From: Euryarchaeota archaeon UBA433
GTDB taxonomy: Archaea; Thermoplasmatota; Poseidoniia; Poseidoniales; Poseidoniaceae
Direction: 5' to 3'
Length of the DNA: 17,128 nucleotides
Assembly (NCBI GenBank): GCA_002495535.1
Contig: DAFX01000102.1
Coordinates: 1-17,128 of the forward strand
The notes under the pieces were generated by a model. It was not told the origin of the DNA, ran no database searches, and worked only from the letters and a program-made list of their open reading frames with translations. The position numbers and the translations under genes were made by a program. Positions 8,601 to 15,426 of the stretch are shown here, piece by piece. The first letter of the stretch is position 1; each line of letters begins with the position of its first letter.

Positions 8601-10747
8601 ACTTCCCATGGATCCAAAGCAATCTCACCGTCTCCGGTTAGGTCGGTGGAATTGAGCCGCGTGTAGAGCACTTCTTCACCAGCGCTCGAGTTACCAGAAT
8701 CGACCCACGCGATGTGAACGTTGTTCTGATCATCGGTGAGAAGAGCAGGGAACACCGAGTTACCACCGAAAGGTGAGTTACCGGAGATGCCTGATGGACC
8801 TTCGACGTTCGAGATTGGTGTGTCTTGGATTTTCTTGATGGCGTAGGTGGAAAGGCCTTCGTCCGAACCATCCCAAACACCAGCACCCTGCAATCGCAGC
8901 TTGGTGTAGTAGACTTCGTAGTTGACCGCCTTTTCGAAACCGTAGTCTCGGCCGTCCATCCAGGCGATGTGAGTGTTGCCTTGCATGTCCACGCCAATTG
9001 CTGGGTGGAACGAGTAAGCGTCGTCAATGGTCACACGGGTGTCGTTGACAACCACCAAGTGGCCTTCAGAGCCCAAGCCAGTGTCTTCAACGTAGCCGTT
9101 TTGAACGACGGAGTGGCCAGTGCCACCAGGGACCCATGTTGGATCGTTGTTCATCTTGCCGTATGGATCCAAGACGGACATGTAGATCTCACGAGAGTTG
9201 TTGGTCGAAATGTAGACCATAGCTTCCACAAGGAGAGCCATTGCGTTAGCGCCACCGGTCCCGGATGGGAATTCGTAGGCTTGGCCGCCAGCATCGGAAG
9301 AGCGAAGCGTGTTACCCGGGCAGTTGCGAGTTTGTGTCGAAACAACGCCGTTCGGGCATTGAACGAGGTCCATGAAGTGAGATTGGATGTTTCCAGCGCC
9401 ACCGTAGCCTTGTCCGTAAAGTCCGACTGGAATGACACCTGCTGTGAGGCAGTTGTCGTGGGCTTCTTCGATAGCAGTCAAATCGTCTGCTTGTTGTGAA
9501 GGATCGCCGTCCTTTGGTCCTTCATCGGAAACTGGGATGACAATCTTGGTTGCGTTAGGGTTCCACTTGTGGTCGTCCTGAGTAGGTGGGTTGCCTGGAA
9601 CATATCCTGAAGCGTCTTTCCAAGAGAGGCACGCCCAGTTGGATCCAGGGCCCCAGTCCTCACCAGAGTACCCTGAGTAGGTGTTGCCGTTGTAGACGGT
9701 GCCCGGGAGTTTACGGATTCCGCCGGAATCATCGCCAGGGAATTGACCGAGTGGTGTGTTTCGTGGACCAGCGTTCTGGTTTTTACCAGCGCAGTTCCCA
9801 CTGCTTGCAGCACCTGGCAGGGTGTTTCCAAGACCGTAGATAGTTTCGTACACGGTCATGTTTGCAGTTTCGAGCATTGGCTTGATTCCTTGGAAGTAAC
9901 CGCCGGAAGCGAAATTACCGCCATACACAACGGTGCAGATGTCAGCCCACTCCGAGTACATCGAACCGGATGTGTCGACAATGAAGGCAAGTTCGACCTT
10001 GCCACCACGGGTGTCGTCCCAAGCGATTTGGACGTAATCGTTGGCGTCAACAACCACATCGGGGTGGCCCTTGTGACCGATGATTGGCGTGAGAAGGGTG
10101 TCGTCAAACAGCGTGACGACGGAACCGATCGATGCATCGGGTTGGAGCATTGTGTAGTAGATTTGGGGCTGGTTGAAGAAACGTTGGAGTTCGTCATAGG
10201 AGTCTTCCCAAACGATGTGCGCGTTGCCTTGGCTGTCCAAATCGATGGCGGGCCAGTCGCGGTTTTGCGAGCGCATGGACACCACGTGGTCGTCAATGGC
10301 GCTGATGGTTCCATCGTCACTTGCGGAACCATCCATTGGAGTGGCCCACGGATTGAGGACAGAGTAGACGATTTTGTGTTGGCTGGATTTGTCGGCCCAA
10401 ACAACGTGAATGCGGTCCATGTCGTCGACGGTCATGTCAGGGTGCCAAATCTTGTGGAGTCCGGGATTCGTAATTTGAGTGGTGTCAATGAGGGTCTCGC
10501 CTCGTGGCGAAAGCATGGCGTAGTAGAGGTGGAGGTTGTTTCGAGTCCAGACGACGTGAACGTTTCCTTCGCTGTCAGAGGTGACGGCTGCTTGTTGATC
10601 TGCAGCTGTTCCACCGTCAACGACTTGAATCGCTTCTGTGATGACAACGGTGTTTGCTGATACGGTGACGGTTGCCATCAACAGTGTTGACAGAACTGAC
10701 AGCAGCATGATTGATACGAGGCTAACGGACTTGATTTTTTGACCCAT
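5654..10747 (-). CDS. Giant cell-surface protein: propeller with nested vWA domain, beta-sandwich stalk, C-terminal anchor
   Basis: This 1697-residue protein is probably exported and anchored. A signal peptide covers residues 1-31 (hydrophobic core, VSA before the likely cut). Seven propeller-type repeats (about 45-780) recur as [NA]-x-H-[IV]-x-W-x-D followed by [IV]-Y-Y-x-x-L, for example GNVHVVW at 61, RIHVVWAD at 112, NAHIVWEDS at 175, NTHIAWMDGRD at 591 and NVHIAWVDSGN at 676. The fourth repeat is split by a vWA domain (about 250-515) with the metal site DTSGS at 258-262. An EF-hand-like loop (DLTGDGEIALD) lies at 702-712. Five or six beta-sandwich domains follow (783-1632), marked by TNTGN, TNYGN, TNNGN and ENNGN; the last is CARDB-like. 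A membrane helix at about 1650-1670 and a basic tail end the chain. No Asp-box of sialidases is seen. Binding to glycans, protein or particles is plausible but unproven. The start lacks a clear ribosome binding site. Confidence 0.9.
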   Translation of the reverse strand: MGQKIKSVSLVSIMLLSVLSTLLMATVTVSANTVVITEAIQVVDGGTAADQQAAVTSDSEGNVHVVWTRNNLHLYYAMLSPRGETLIDTTQITNPGLHKIWHPDMTVDDMDRIHVVWADKSSQHKIVYSVLNPWATPMDGSASDDGTISAIDDHVVSMRSQNRDWPAIDLDSQGNAHIVWEDSYDELQRFFNQPQIYYTMLQPDASIGSVVTLFDDTLLTPIIGHKGHPDVVVDANDYVQIAWDDTRGGKVELAFIVDTSGSMYSEWADICTVVYGGNFASGGYFQGIKPMLETANMTVYETIYGLGNTLPGAASSGNCAGKNQNAGPRNTPLGQFPGDDSGGIRKLPGTVYNGNTYSGYSGEDWGPGSNWACLSWKDASGYVPGNPPTQDDHKWNPNATKIVIPVSDEGPKDGDPSQQADDLTAIEEAHDNCLTAGVIPVGLYGQGYGGAGNIQSHFMDLVQCPNGVVSTQTRNCPGNTLRSSDAGGQAYEFPSGTGGANAMALLVEAMVYISTNNSREIYMSVLDPYGKMNNDPTWVPGGTGHSVVQNGYVEDTGLGSEGHLVVVNDTRVTIDDAYSFHPAIGVDMQGNTHIAWMDGRDYGFEKAVNYEVYYTKLRLQGAGVWDGSDEGLSTYAIKKIQDTPISNVEGPSGISGNSPFGGNSVFPALLTDDQNNVHIAWVDSGNSSAGEEVLYTRLNSTDLTGDGEIALDPWEVVSITSWASNKLGPNAGSQPSIGMPPAFANDLGSGAHVAWSDTNKCSQEANNNRFTICYSHVLTGQVDVEFQAGETFYHVIEPGEQTIYNMTMNNSTPGPKDLVADTFGLNLTGVPQNWTATLFFADNHTSIMPDTQIFLEGGEDIRFYVRVRAPSVYQANGDELADIRVTAKSYKDPAIQSDITTRTLMDVVHGINLDTSHSMADIEQGQTAIFSITITNTGNVFDRFIFWDPYTLEGQQEWLLPFNWAVNFPTSVELDPGQSVTKNLEVLVPTSEDPGAFVIYLKGWSEGEPIKSIEKGTYDILELGVFVSIRSTGNIVMEIFDTSEYVDPGDCVTYPIDVTKNFDSGNLVFTTPGAPDVKPDTISLDAWRQDNWIVNLDFSNAPGGNSIPMDSPRAWNIPNGDDYVTYEVGVEVCAPTLASAGLGPAVVLKAYLDGYPRISASKILSTNVNHVYSLGAEADIDADDMMSLNNQDVVAVNPGQQLIIPTTVTNYGNGPDRFDYRLARVTDPAGVDVIWDIEVPRESLAELSRDTEQLFDVQINVPDQVEAGIYTVVFQTFSEESYPDASGRLTRLRFTQEIPVYVQEFYDMQISMDETVDNAVKTSAPGRIVRFEVNITNNGNVPDWARLDNHTSQKDGQALIWGELPGMGALSGWNVEWRMVKQLGTDLTTEEICQVIESVPIQTGNEDAALDPEVVFADAIEDQCIYVESLDSYYMPMMAPYTTHQMVAIVTVAPTAKLDTRSLGLKVVSKMGNMENGGDHDDSPAWDGDSLDTNEFIITLRLRAPNLDITDVKASITKAAVGETIPIKVILENNGNTHATDIEIILCEYPDADDAETLSEINKNQCAEENIVMRQVIGALLAPDASEESKSIELYLLYPVSAGSHGVYVVVDPANEIVETSERDNVQAVPVALESNNPIFDVAGEVVGKTALPFAVILLTFALLGVVYLVGKGRRDDVNKRLAEQSSLISVLGNDDQ
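9203..10000 (-). other. vWA domain nested in the fourth propeller repeat
   Basis: Residues about 250-515 of the giant surface protein. The first strand and metal site read VELAFIVDTSGSM (251-263). A later strand KIVIPVSDEGPKDGD (401-415) supplies the Asp expected at the second metal-site loop, and VIPVGLYGQG (438-447) is a further core strand. Six Cys (271, 319, 373, 433, 464, 476) and a Gly/Asn/Trp-rich stretch (about 305-395) are unusual additions. The flanks are the two halves of one propeller repeat: IAWDDTRGG before, and REIYMSVLDPYG after. Confidence 0.8.
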
Positions 10748-10858
10748 GTGTACGACATCCAGTGGTAAGACTAAGTTTTCCTACCCCTTATGGTACTTAA
10801 CCGCGCCTCCCCCATGTCATTTTTCGACCTGTTGGAGGCCAGGCCCTAAACGGAGAGT

Positions 10859-11506
10859 TCAAGCCCATTCGGTGGGGTCGAAACCGGAACCGAAAGACAT
10901 TTTTTCGTCAAATTCGATTTCATGAGCTGGAGAGGATTTATTTTCGACTTGGCGTGGACTCGTTGCATTGGATGAGTTGCTTTTGGCTTTCGTCCAATCG
11001 TCAACCGGTCCAGGCTTCCCGACACCTGGCCCATAGGAATATTTGATCTCATGAATCACGCCAAGTTTGGCAAGCCAAAGGCGTCGCAGAGCGTGCATGA
11101 ATTCATTCTTTGTCAGGCCGTCAAACCATATTGGCAAGCTGACATTGAATGCTTGGAGAGGCCCGGGTTTTTCTTCGCCATTGTGCCCCATGTGAATGCC
11201 CCAGTCGACTGCAGAGCGGATGAGTTGAAGGCGCCCCTCGTGGACCCATTCAAGCCATTCTTCGCGATCTTCGACCATGTGCTTTGCCATTTCCTTTTGC
11301 TGACCCTCATCGACCCTGGTCATGCTGGAAATTGCGACGAGGTCGCGCCCCTTCGGAACAACTACTGCAAACATGTGGCCTTGATTTCCTGCCGGATATT
11401 TGATGAGGAAATGTGCTTCAGCGCGCATGTCTTGTTGGACCTTTACGCTAAGCTTTTCTTGCTTGAGCCAGCCTTGAATTTGCTCAACGACTGCCTTGGG
11501 GTCCAT
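10859..11506 (-). CDS. Uncharacterised 215-residue protein, possibly DUF2299-like
   Basis: No signal peptide or membrane helix is seen, so it is probably cytoplasmic. The first 160 or so residues look folded: VVEQIQGWLKQEKLSVKV, AHFLIKYPAG, then HMFAVVVPKGRDLVAISSM and helical segments to about 150. The helix-strand pattern with PKGRDLVAI reminds me of the archaeal DUF2299 family (YbjN/secretion-chaperone-like shape), but this is recall, not a search. Residues 165-215 are Ser/Asn/Pro-rich and likely disordered, ending in an acidic-aromatic peptide (EKMSFGSGFDPTEWA) that could be a binding motif. It starts 42 bases after the acyltransferase stop, with a hairpin between them and no clear ribosome binding site. 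The giant surface gene begins 111 bases beyond its stop. Confidence 0.75.
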   Translation of the reverse strand: MDPKAVVEQIQGWLKQEKLSVKVQQDMRAEAHFLIKYPAGNQGHMFAVVVPKGRDLVAISSMTRVDEGQQKEMAKHMVEDREEWLEWVHEGRLQLIRSAVDWGIHMGHNGEEKPGPLQAFNVSLPIWFDGLTKNEFMHALRRLWLAKLGVIHEIKYSYGPGVGKPGPVDDWTKAKSNSSNATSPRQVENKSSPAHEIEFDEKMSFGSGFDPTEWA

Positions 11507-11538
11507 GAACAGCCGATGCAGTACTCTCGTTTGAACCG

Positions 11539-11558
11539 CACCCTTCGCTCAAAGGGTG
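11539..11558 (-). other. Stem-loop over the acyltransferase stop codon
   Basis: A perfect seven-base stem (CACCCTT and AAGGGTG) encloses a six-base loop, and the TGA stop of the acyltransferase (11549-11551) lies in that loop. No T-run follows on the minus strand, so it does not look like a terminator. It may be a processing or stability element in an operon mRNA. Confidence 0.4.
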
Positions 11559-13171
11559 ATTTTGTCCATTTCTGCGCTCAATGTGGCCAAAGCACCTCGG
11601 ATATTTTGCCTTTCAACGCCTCGGGTCCTCAGGCGCCGAATGGCCCGTTTGAAATCAGTCCAATCGTCCCAAAATTTCGCGAACACCCTGCCGCTCAGCC
11701 AGAACAAGAAGACCAGAGCAGAGCCTAGGGTGAGGGTGGCCAATTGGCGTGCAGAATCTCCGCTACCGTACATCATCCGCCAATCACACCCGGAAAAATC
11801 GTGAAGAGCGGTAGCATTTGTGATGGCCAACCAGACCGCAAATGCAGCCAAAAACGGCCAGAACATCAGGGACCCAAACATAGCAGAAAGGAAATGGTAG
11901 GACGTTCGAGCATCGAGCCCCTCGTCTGTTGAATCACCCAACAAGCGCCCCATTGCAATTTGCCCACCTAAGGCGTAGAGGCAAATTGGTAACATCAGCA
12001 ATGAAACGGGTAAACGAAGCAATGGTAAAATTGCTTTTTTTATGCTGAAAGACCGGAGATCTAAGCCCTCAGAATTCAAATCCCTGCCATCGAGCCCGCG
12101 CTCTTGAAGCAGTGCAGCTGCTGCTTTTGCAGGTGGTAGAGCCGGATGGTCGATCTGTGGCACTTCTGTGTCCATGTATGAGAGATCGCTTGGTTGCAAT
12201 GCATCGCGGAATGCACGCGCTGCCAACACCTCCTCTCGCCAAGTGGTCAACGGTTGTTTAGAACGCCGAGCATCGACATGGCCCATCAGATGAAGGGCGT
12301 CGTTCTCCTTCCAATCGGAGGTATTCGGCGTGAGCGGAACCAGTTCAAGCCGCAACTTATCTCTGAGTGCAATGACCTTTTCAGCCGGCGGTTCGCTCCA
12401 CTCGCCCCCACTGACTGCTTTGACTAGGTCTTCGGGAATATCGTCGCTTGTGAGTTGCATGGGTGGGCCATACTCAACCCATTCATCGGTACGAAACAAC
12501 TCTCTGTTTCTGAAATGCAAGCCAATCGGGACCACCGCTGGGAGGGCGAGCCCCTTTGATTTGGCGATGGCTCCTGCAGCAAGTACGGTGCGCATGGGTC
12601 CCGTTCGGAACCTGAGCATCGAAGCATCGCTATGGCTGGTGCCTTCGGGGAATAAAACACAACCAAATCCATTCGATATACCCGTAGCGAGCATCAATAA
12701 AGTGCGGCCATTGATTTGATTGGCTTCTTCTTCTGAACACCCACCTCTGAGCAATTCCGCTTTGCGCACGACCGGTTGAACGGCCATCCGCCTTGTCCAC
12801 CAGCTGAGCAAGGGGCGTGTGACCAGATCATGCCTCGCTCCAAGCACAAAAAAACGAGGGTGGTTGAGGGTAATAGCGAGTGGGTCAATCAGCCCGTTGG
12901 TGTGCCAGGCGCAGCACAAATTGCCTCGATCTGTCGGAAGAGTTTCTCGCCCGGTAACTTCACGCGTTCTAAATTGGGCTGCACGAACCCGGCGCGCAAT
13001 CCACCATGCCGAATGGGTCCAAAAGAACGAGCCGGGGGTCGAACCAGTGAATTTTGGCATCGGAGTGGACATTAATTTGTCCATTTTCATGTTGGTGGCC
13101 GATTTCGAAAGAACGGGGAGGGCGTCCCCTCGATGATCGATCGCACCATCGTCGATGCCTTCTGAGGTCAA
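11549..13171 (-). CDS. PlsC-like acyltransferase with C-terminal membrane helices
   Basis: A 540-residue member of the lysophospholipid/glycerol-phosphate acyltransferase superfamily, which moves acyl groups to glycerol-phosphate or lysolipid hydroxyls at the membrane. The catalytic motif is WHTNGLIDP (His90, Asp96; HX5D spacing, as in Gpt2/Sct1-like members rather than the HX4D of PlsC). LGARHDL follows at 110-115. The acceptor-binding motif is LFPEGTSHSD (173-182). VVPIGLHF (213-220) fits the family's last core strand. The remaining 260 residues are an extra region ending in three hydrophobic segments (about 378-406, 428-452 and 478-496). The TTG start overlaps the HIT stop (TTGA) and is preceded by GGTGAGG; Met28, 30 and 34 lack such a site. 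The substrate is unknown. Confidence 0.87.
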   Translation of the reverse strand: MTSEGIDDGAIDHRGDALPVLSKSATNMKMDKLMSTPMPKFTGSTPGSFFWTHSAWWIARRVRAAQFRTREVTGRETLPTDRGNLCCAWHTNGLIDPLAITLNHPRFFVLGARHDLVTRPLLSWWTRRMAVQPVVRKAELLRGGCSEEEANQINGRTLLMLATGISNGFGCVLFPEGTSHSDASMLRFRTGPMRTVLAAGAIAKSKGLALPAVVPIGLHFRNRELFRTDEWVEYGPPMQLTSDDIPEDLVKAVSGGEWSEPPAEKVIALRDKLRLELVPLTPNTSDWKENDALHLMGHVDARRSKQPLTTWREEVLAARAFRDALQPSDLSYMDTEVPQIDHPALPPAKAAAALLQERGLDGRDLNSEGLDLRSFSIKKAILPLLRLPVSLLMLPICLYALGGQIAMGRLLGDSTDEGLDARTSYHFLSAMFGSLMFWPFLAAFAVWLAITNATALHDFSGCDWRMMYGSGDSARQLATLTLGSALVFLFWLSGRVFAKFWDDWTDFKRAIRRLRTRGVERQNIRGALATLSAEMDKITL

Positions 13172-13608
13172 CGTTCCTCACCCCGAAGCGACTTGGCAAG
13201 CTGGCTGAGTGCTGAGTGATCAATTTCGCCTCCAATCGGTAACGATTGTGGCCACATCGCATGCAGAGTTTTACCACCATCTGCTTTCAGACGAGGAAGC
13301 ACATGGACGTGCACGTGAGGGACTTCTTGGCCTGCGAGGGGGCCATCATGAATGCAGACTGTGAAATCAGTGGTGCTGAACTTTTTTGACAAGCGGTTTT
13401 GCACATCAACAACGCCATCAAACAAAGCGTTTCTTTGTGGCTGCGAGAGATCGCTTAGCCTCTGAACGCCAAACTTGGGGACGACAAGGGTGTGCCCCTC
13501 CGTACGAGGGAAGATATCGAGAAATGCATACCAAAGTTCACCTTCAGAAATCTTGTGGGAAGGGACCTCGCCTGCCACGATTGATTCGAATAAGGTCGGT
13601 TCGCTCAT
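13168..13608 (-). CDS. HIT-family nucleotide hydrolase/transferase
   Basis: A 146-residue histidine-triad protein, likely acting on nucleoside phosphoramidates or dinucleoside polyphosphates (Hint/Fhit branches). The defining motif is PHVHVHVLPR at residues 97-106, with His98, His100 and His102; the middle one is the expected nucleophile that takes the nucleotidyl group. Upstream family landmarks are FESIVAGEVPS (7-17), the strand YAFLDIFPRTEGHTLVVPK (27-45), and DGPLAGQEVPH leading into the motif. Length is normal for the family. It lies 57 bases after the flavoprotein stop and overlaps the acyltransferase start by four bases, so it sits inside a co-transcribed group. The ribosome binding site is weak (GGGGAACC well upstream). 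Exact substrate cannot be read from sequence. Confidence 0.94.
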   Translation of the reverse strand: MSEPTLFESIVAGEVPSHKISEGELWYAFLDIFPRTEGHTLVVPKFGVQRLSDLSQPQRNALFDGVVDVQNRLSKKFSTTDFTVCIHDGPLAGQEVPHVHVHVLPRLKADGGKTLHAMWPQSLPIGGEIDHSALSQLAKSLRGEER

Positions 13609-13665
13609 GGCTGTGCCAGTAGGTTCCCCTTTTCAGTGGTGCACCGGCGAACGGTCTGAATTGCT

Positions 13666-15288
13666 TCATTGTGGTGGAAGAACCCAGTTGCCGGTTGTCC
13701 CCTTGCGAAGGCCAAGGGTCGATGTCGCACCGGTTTGGTCCACGGTTGTGTGATGGAGGAAGTTCTCGTCTTGCTCTGGGAAATCACTTCGTTCGTGTGG
13801 GCCACGGGTTTCCTCACGGGCAAGGGCTGATTGAGCCGCGGCGGTGACGAGGCGGATCCCAGATTGAACTCGAATGATTTCGACAAGGTTTGTGTTGGCA
13901 ATCAGTGAAGACTGGTCGAGATGAATGGATTCAGCCATGACGCTTAATGACTCAAGAGTGGCGATGTCGTTGGCGAGTGAATTGGCATTTCTTGGCCCGA
14001 GAAGGGCGCTGGATGCAGCGTCTCGAAGTTTGGTTGCGACCGCTCCAACTCGGACAACTGCCCCTTCTTGAGTGCCGCTCATGGCGCTGAAATCAGCCCG
14101 TGCATTTTCTTCTTCTTCCATGGCTTCTGAAGCCCCACTGAGGTTTCGTGATTGAACCCATTCACCAGCGTGGGAGCCCGCAGCGCTACCGCCGGCAAGC
14201 GCGTCGAGGAGGCGGTTACCTGGGAGGGCGTTTGCTCCGTGCATGCCTGAACTGGCGGCGTCGCCAGCGGCGTACAATCCTGTGAACCAGCGTGACCATG
14301 CACCGTTGACTGCCCGTCCGTGTTCATCCACCGCAATACCCCCAATCGAAAGGGTGGGCCGCGCCTCAACAGCAACCGTCTGCTTTGAGAGATCAATACC
14401 CGTGCGTTGTTCGACGGTTCTGAAGGCTCCAGACCACCATGCGGAATTCTCGCCCAAGTGTCGGGCATCCAACACGGCTTGATTGGCTGATTGAACTGCC
14501 GCGCATACTGCAGCGACGCTTCCGTCTCCCAAATCCAAATCAGTTCCATTGGCATCGTGGAGGGTCGCTCCTGCACTGAGAAGGCCTGTGGATAGCACCA
14601 TATTTGTGTCGACGAGGCCGAGTGGCGAGTGGTGAATGAACTCCATGTTGCGCAAGTGGAGGCCTGCTTGGAGGGCTAAATCCATACCTATGCCAATAGC
14701 ACCGTGTGAAAATACGCCTTCAATTCCTTCATCGGCAAGAATGACTGCCTTTGCCTGGATGGAAAGGATTTGGCCATTGATCATGTCAGCCACTGTGATT
14801 CCGTGAACAGTTTGGTTTGAATGAATCAAAGAAAGGGGGAGGTGGTCGCCTCGACGAACCACACCGTGGCGCATGCATTGTTCTTCAAGCGTCTTCTGAA
14901 CCTCTCGACCCGTTGCATCGCCCGCATCGGCGACACGCGGTTTGCCGTGACCCATGGCTTTGGAAACATCTGGAAGACCGCTTGAATCGCGGCGGAAATT
15001 GACACCCCAGCGTTCGAGGAGATCCAAATGGCGTATTGCGCCCGCTGTCCTTTGCGCCACAATATCTTGGTCGGAAAGGAAGGCTCCATTTCGAATGGTG
15101 TCTTCTCTGTGCCCGCGATTATTAGATTCTTGAACCGCTGCTGCAAAACCGTCGCGCCCGGCATCGGTGGTGCTTCCCAAGGCGTTGACTGCGACCATCA
15201 AAGTCGAAGCCCCTTGCTTGGCTGCTGCTGCTGCTGCACGAAGTGCTGCTGGTCCGTCGCCTACTACAATGATGTCCCATGCTTCCAT
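13666..15288 (-). CDS. SdhA/FrdA-family flavoprotein with degenerate active site
   Basis: A 540-residue relative of succinate dehydrogenase/fumarate reductase flavoprotein. The dinucleotide-binding N terminus is DIIVVGDGPAAL (residues 5-16). The C-terminal flavin region (GLYAAGDAASSGMHGANALP, 337-356) and the helical SdhA-type C terminus (ETRGPHERSDFPEQDENF, 493-510) are clear. Key residues of true SdhA/FrdA are missing. The SHT that carries covalent FAD reads STT (39-41). The substrate HPT after MEF reads SPL (215-223). PT-HYxMGG reads PTLSIGG. The Arg of GANRLG is Ala. No iron-sulfur or membrane subunit gene is adjacent. It probably binds FAD non-covalently and does something other than succinate oxidation; misassembly seems unlikely given the intact frame. 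ATG at 15288 is chosen; a GTG at 15297 would sit in the GTGAGGT that serves as ribosome binding site. Confidence 0.85.
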   Translation of the reverse strand: MEAWDIIVVGDGPAALRAAAAAAKQGASTLMVAVNALGSTTDAGRDGFAAAVQESNNRGHREDTIRNGAFLSDQDIVAQRTAGAIRHLDLLERWGVNFRRDSSGLPDVSKAMGHGKPRVADAGDATGREVQKTLEEQCMRHGVVRRGDHLPLSLIHSNQTVHGITVADMINGQILSIQAKAVILADEGIEGVFSHGAIGIGMDLALQAGLHLRNMEFIHHSPLGLVDTNMVLSTGLLSAGATLHDANGTDLDLGDGSVAAVCAAVQSANQAVLDARHLGENSAWWSGAFRTVEQRTGIDLSKQTVAVEARPTLSIGGIAVDEHGRAVNGAWSRWFTGLYAAGDAASSGMHGANALPGNRLLDALAGGSAAGSHAGEWVQSRNLSGASEAMEEEENARADFSAMSGTQEGAVVRVGAVATKLRDAASSALLGPRNANSLANDIATLESLSVMAESIHLDQSSLIANTNLVEIIRVQSGIRLVTAAAQSALAREETRGPHERSDFPEQDENFLHHTTVDQTGATSTLGLRKGTTGNWVLPPQ

Positions 15289-15307
15289 GTACCTCACACC
15301 CGGTAAT

Positions 15308-15317
15308 CTTGGCCAAG
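15308..15317. promoter_or_regulatory. Perfect 10-base palindrome upstream of the flavoprotein gene
   Basis: CTTGGCCAAG is its own reverse complement and lies 20-29 bases before the ATG at 15288, within the 138-base gap between the flavoprotein and the next gene. A second small palindrome, ATGCGCAT, is at 15373-15380, and CTTGGCC and TATGCG recur at about 15405-15418. These could be operator half-sites, but no regulator is identified and no clear TATA box is seen. Confidence 0.25.
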
Positions 15318-15426
15318 CATGACTCGTCCATAAGGTGCGCGCTTCGATGGCTTGCTGAGTGGAGAGAGGGGTATGCGCATTCAGCCGCCCAAGAGCGGTG
15401 GTGGGCTTGGCCTATGCGTTCTCGAA

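Noticed and set aside
8408..10615. Sialidase (BNR/Asp-box) identity for the propeller
   Set aside because: No S-x-D-x-G-x-T-W Asp-boxes were found; the repeat signature is H-[IV]-x-W-x-D, so no enzyme activity is claimed.
9743..10660. A 305-codon open frame on the plus strand
   Set aside because: It lies fully opposite the giant surface gene, whose product has clear signal peptide, repeats and metal-site motifs. The plus-strand translation is Val/Asp-rich without any recognisable domain, typical of a shadow frame.
15221..15238. GCT triplet run, possible microsatellite
   Set aside because: On the minus strand it encodes the Ala-rich helix just after the GDGPAA dinucleotide-binding motif, where small residues are expected.
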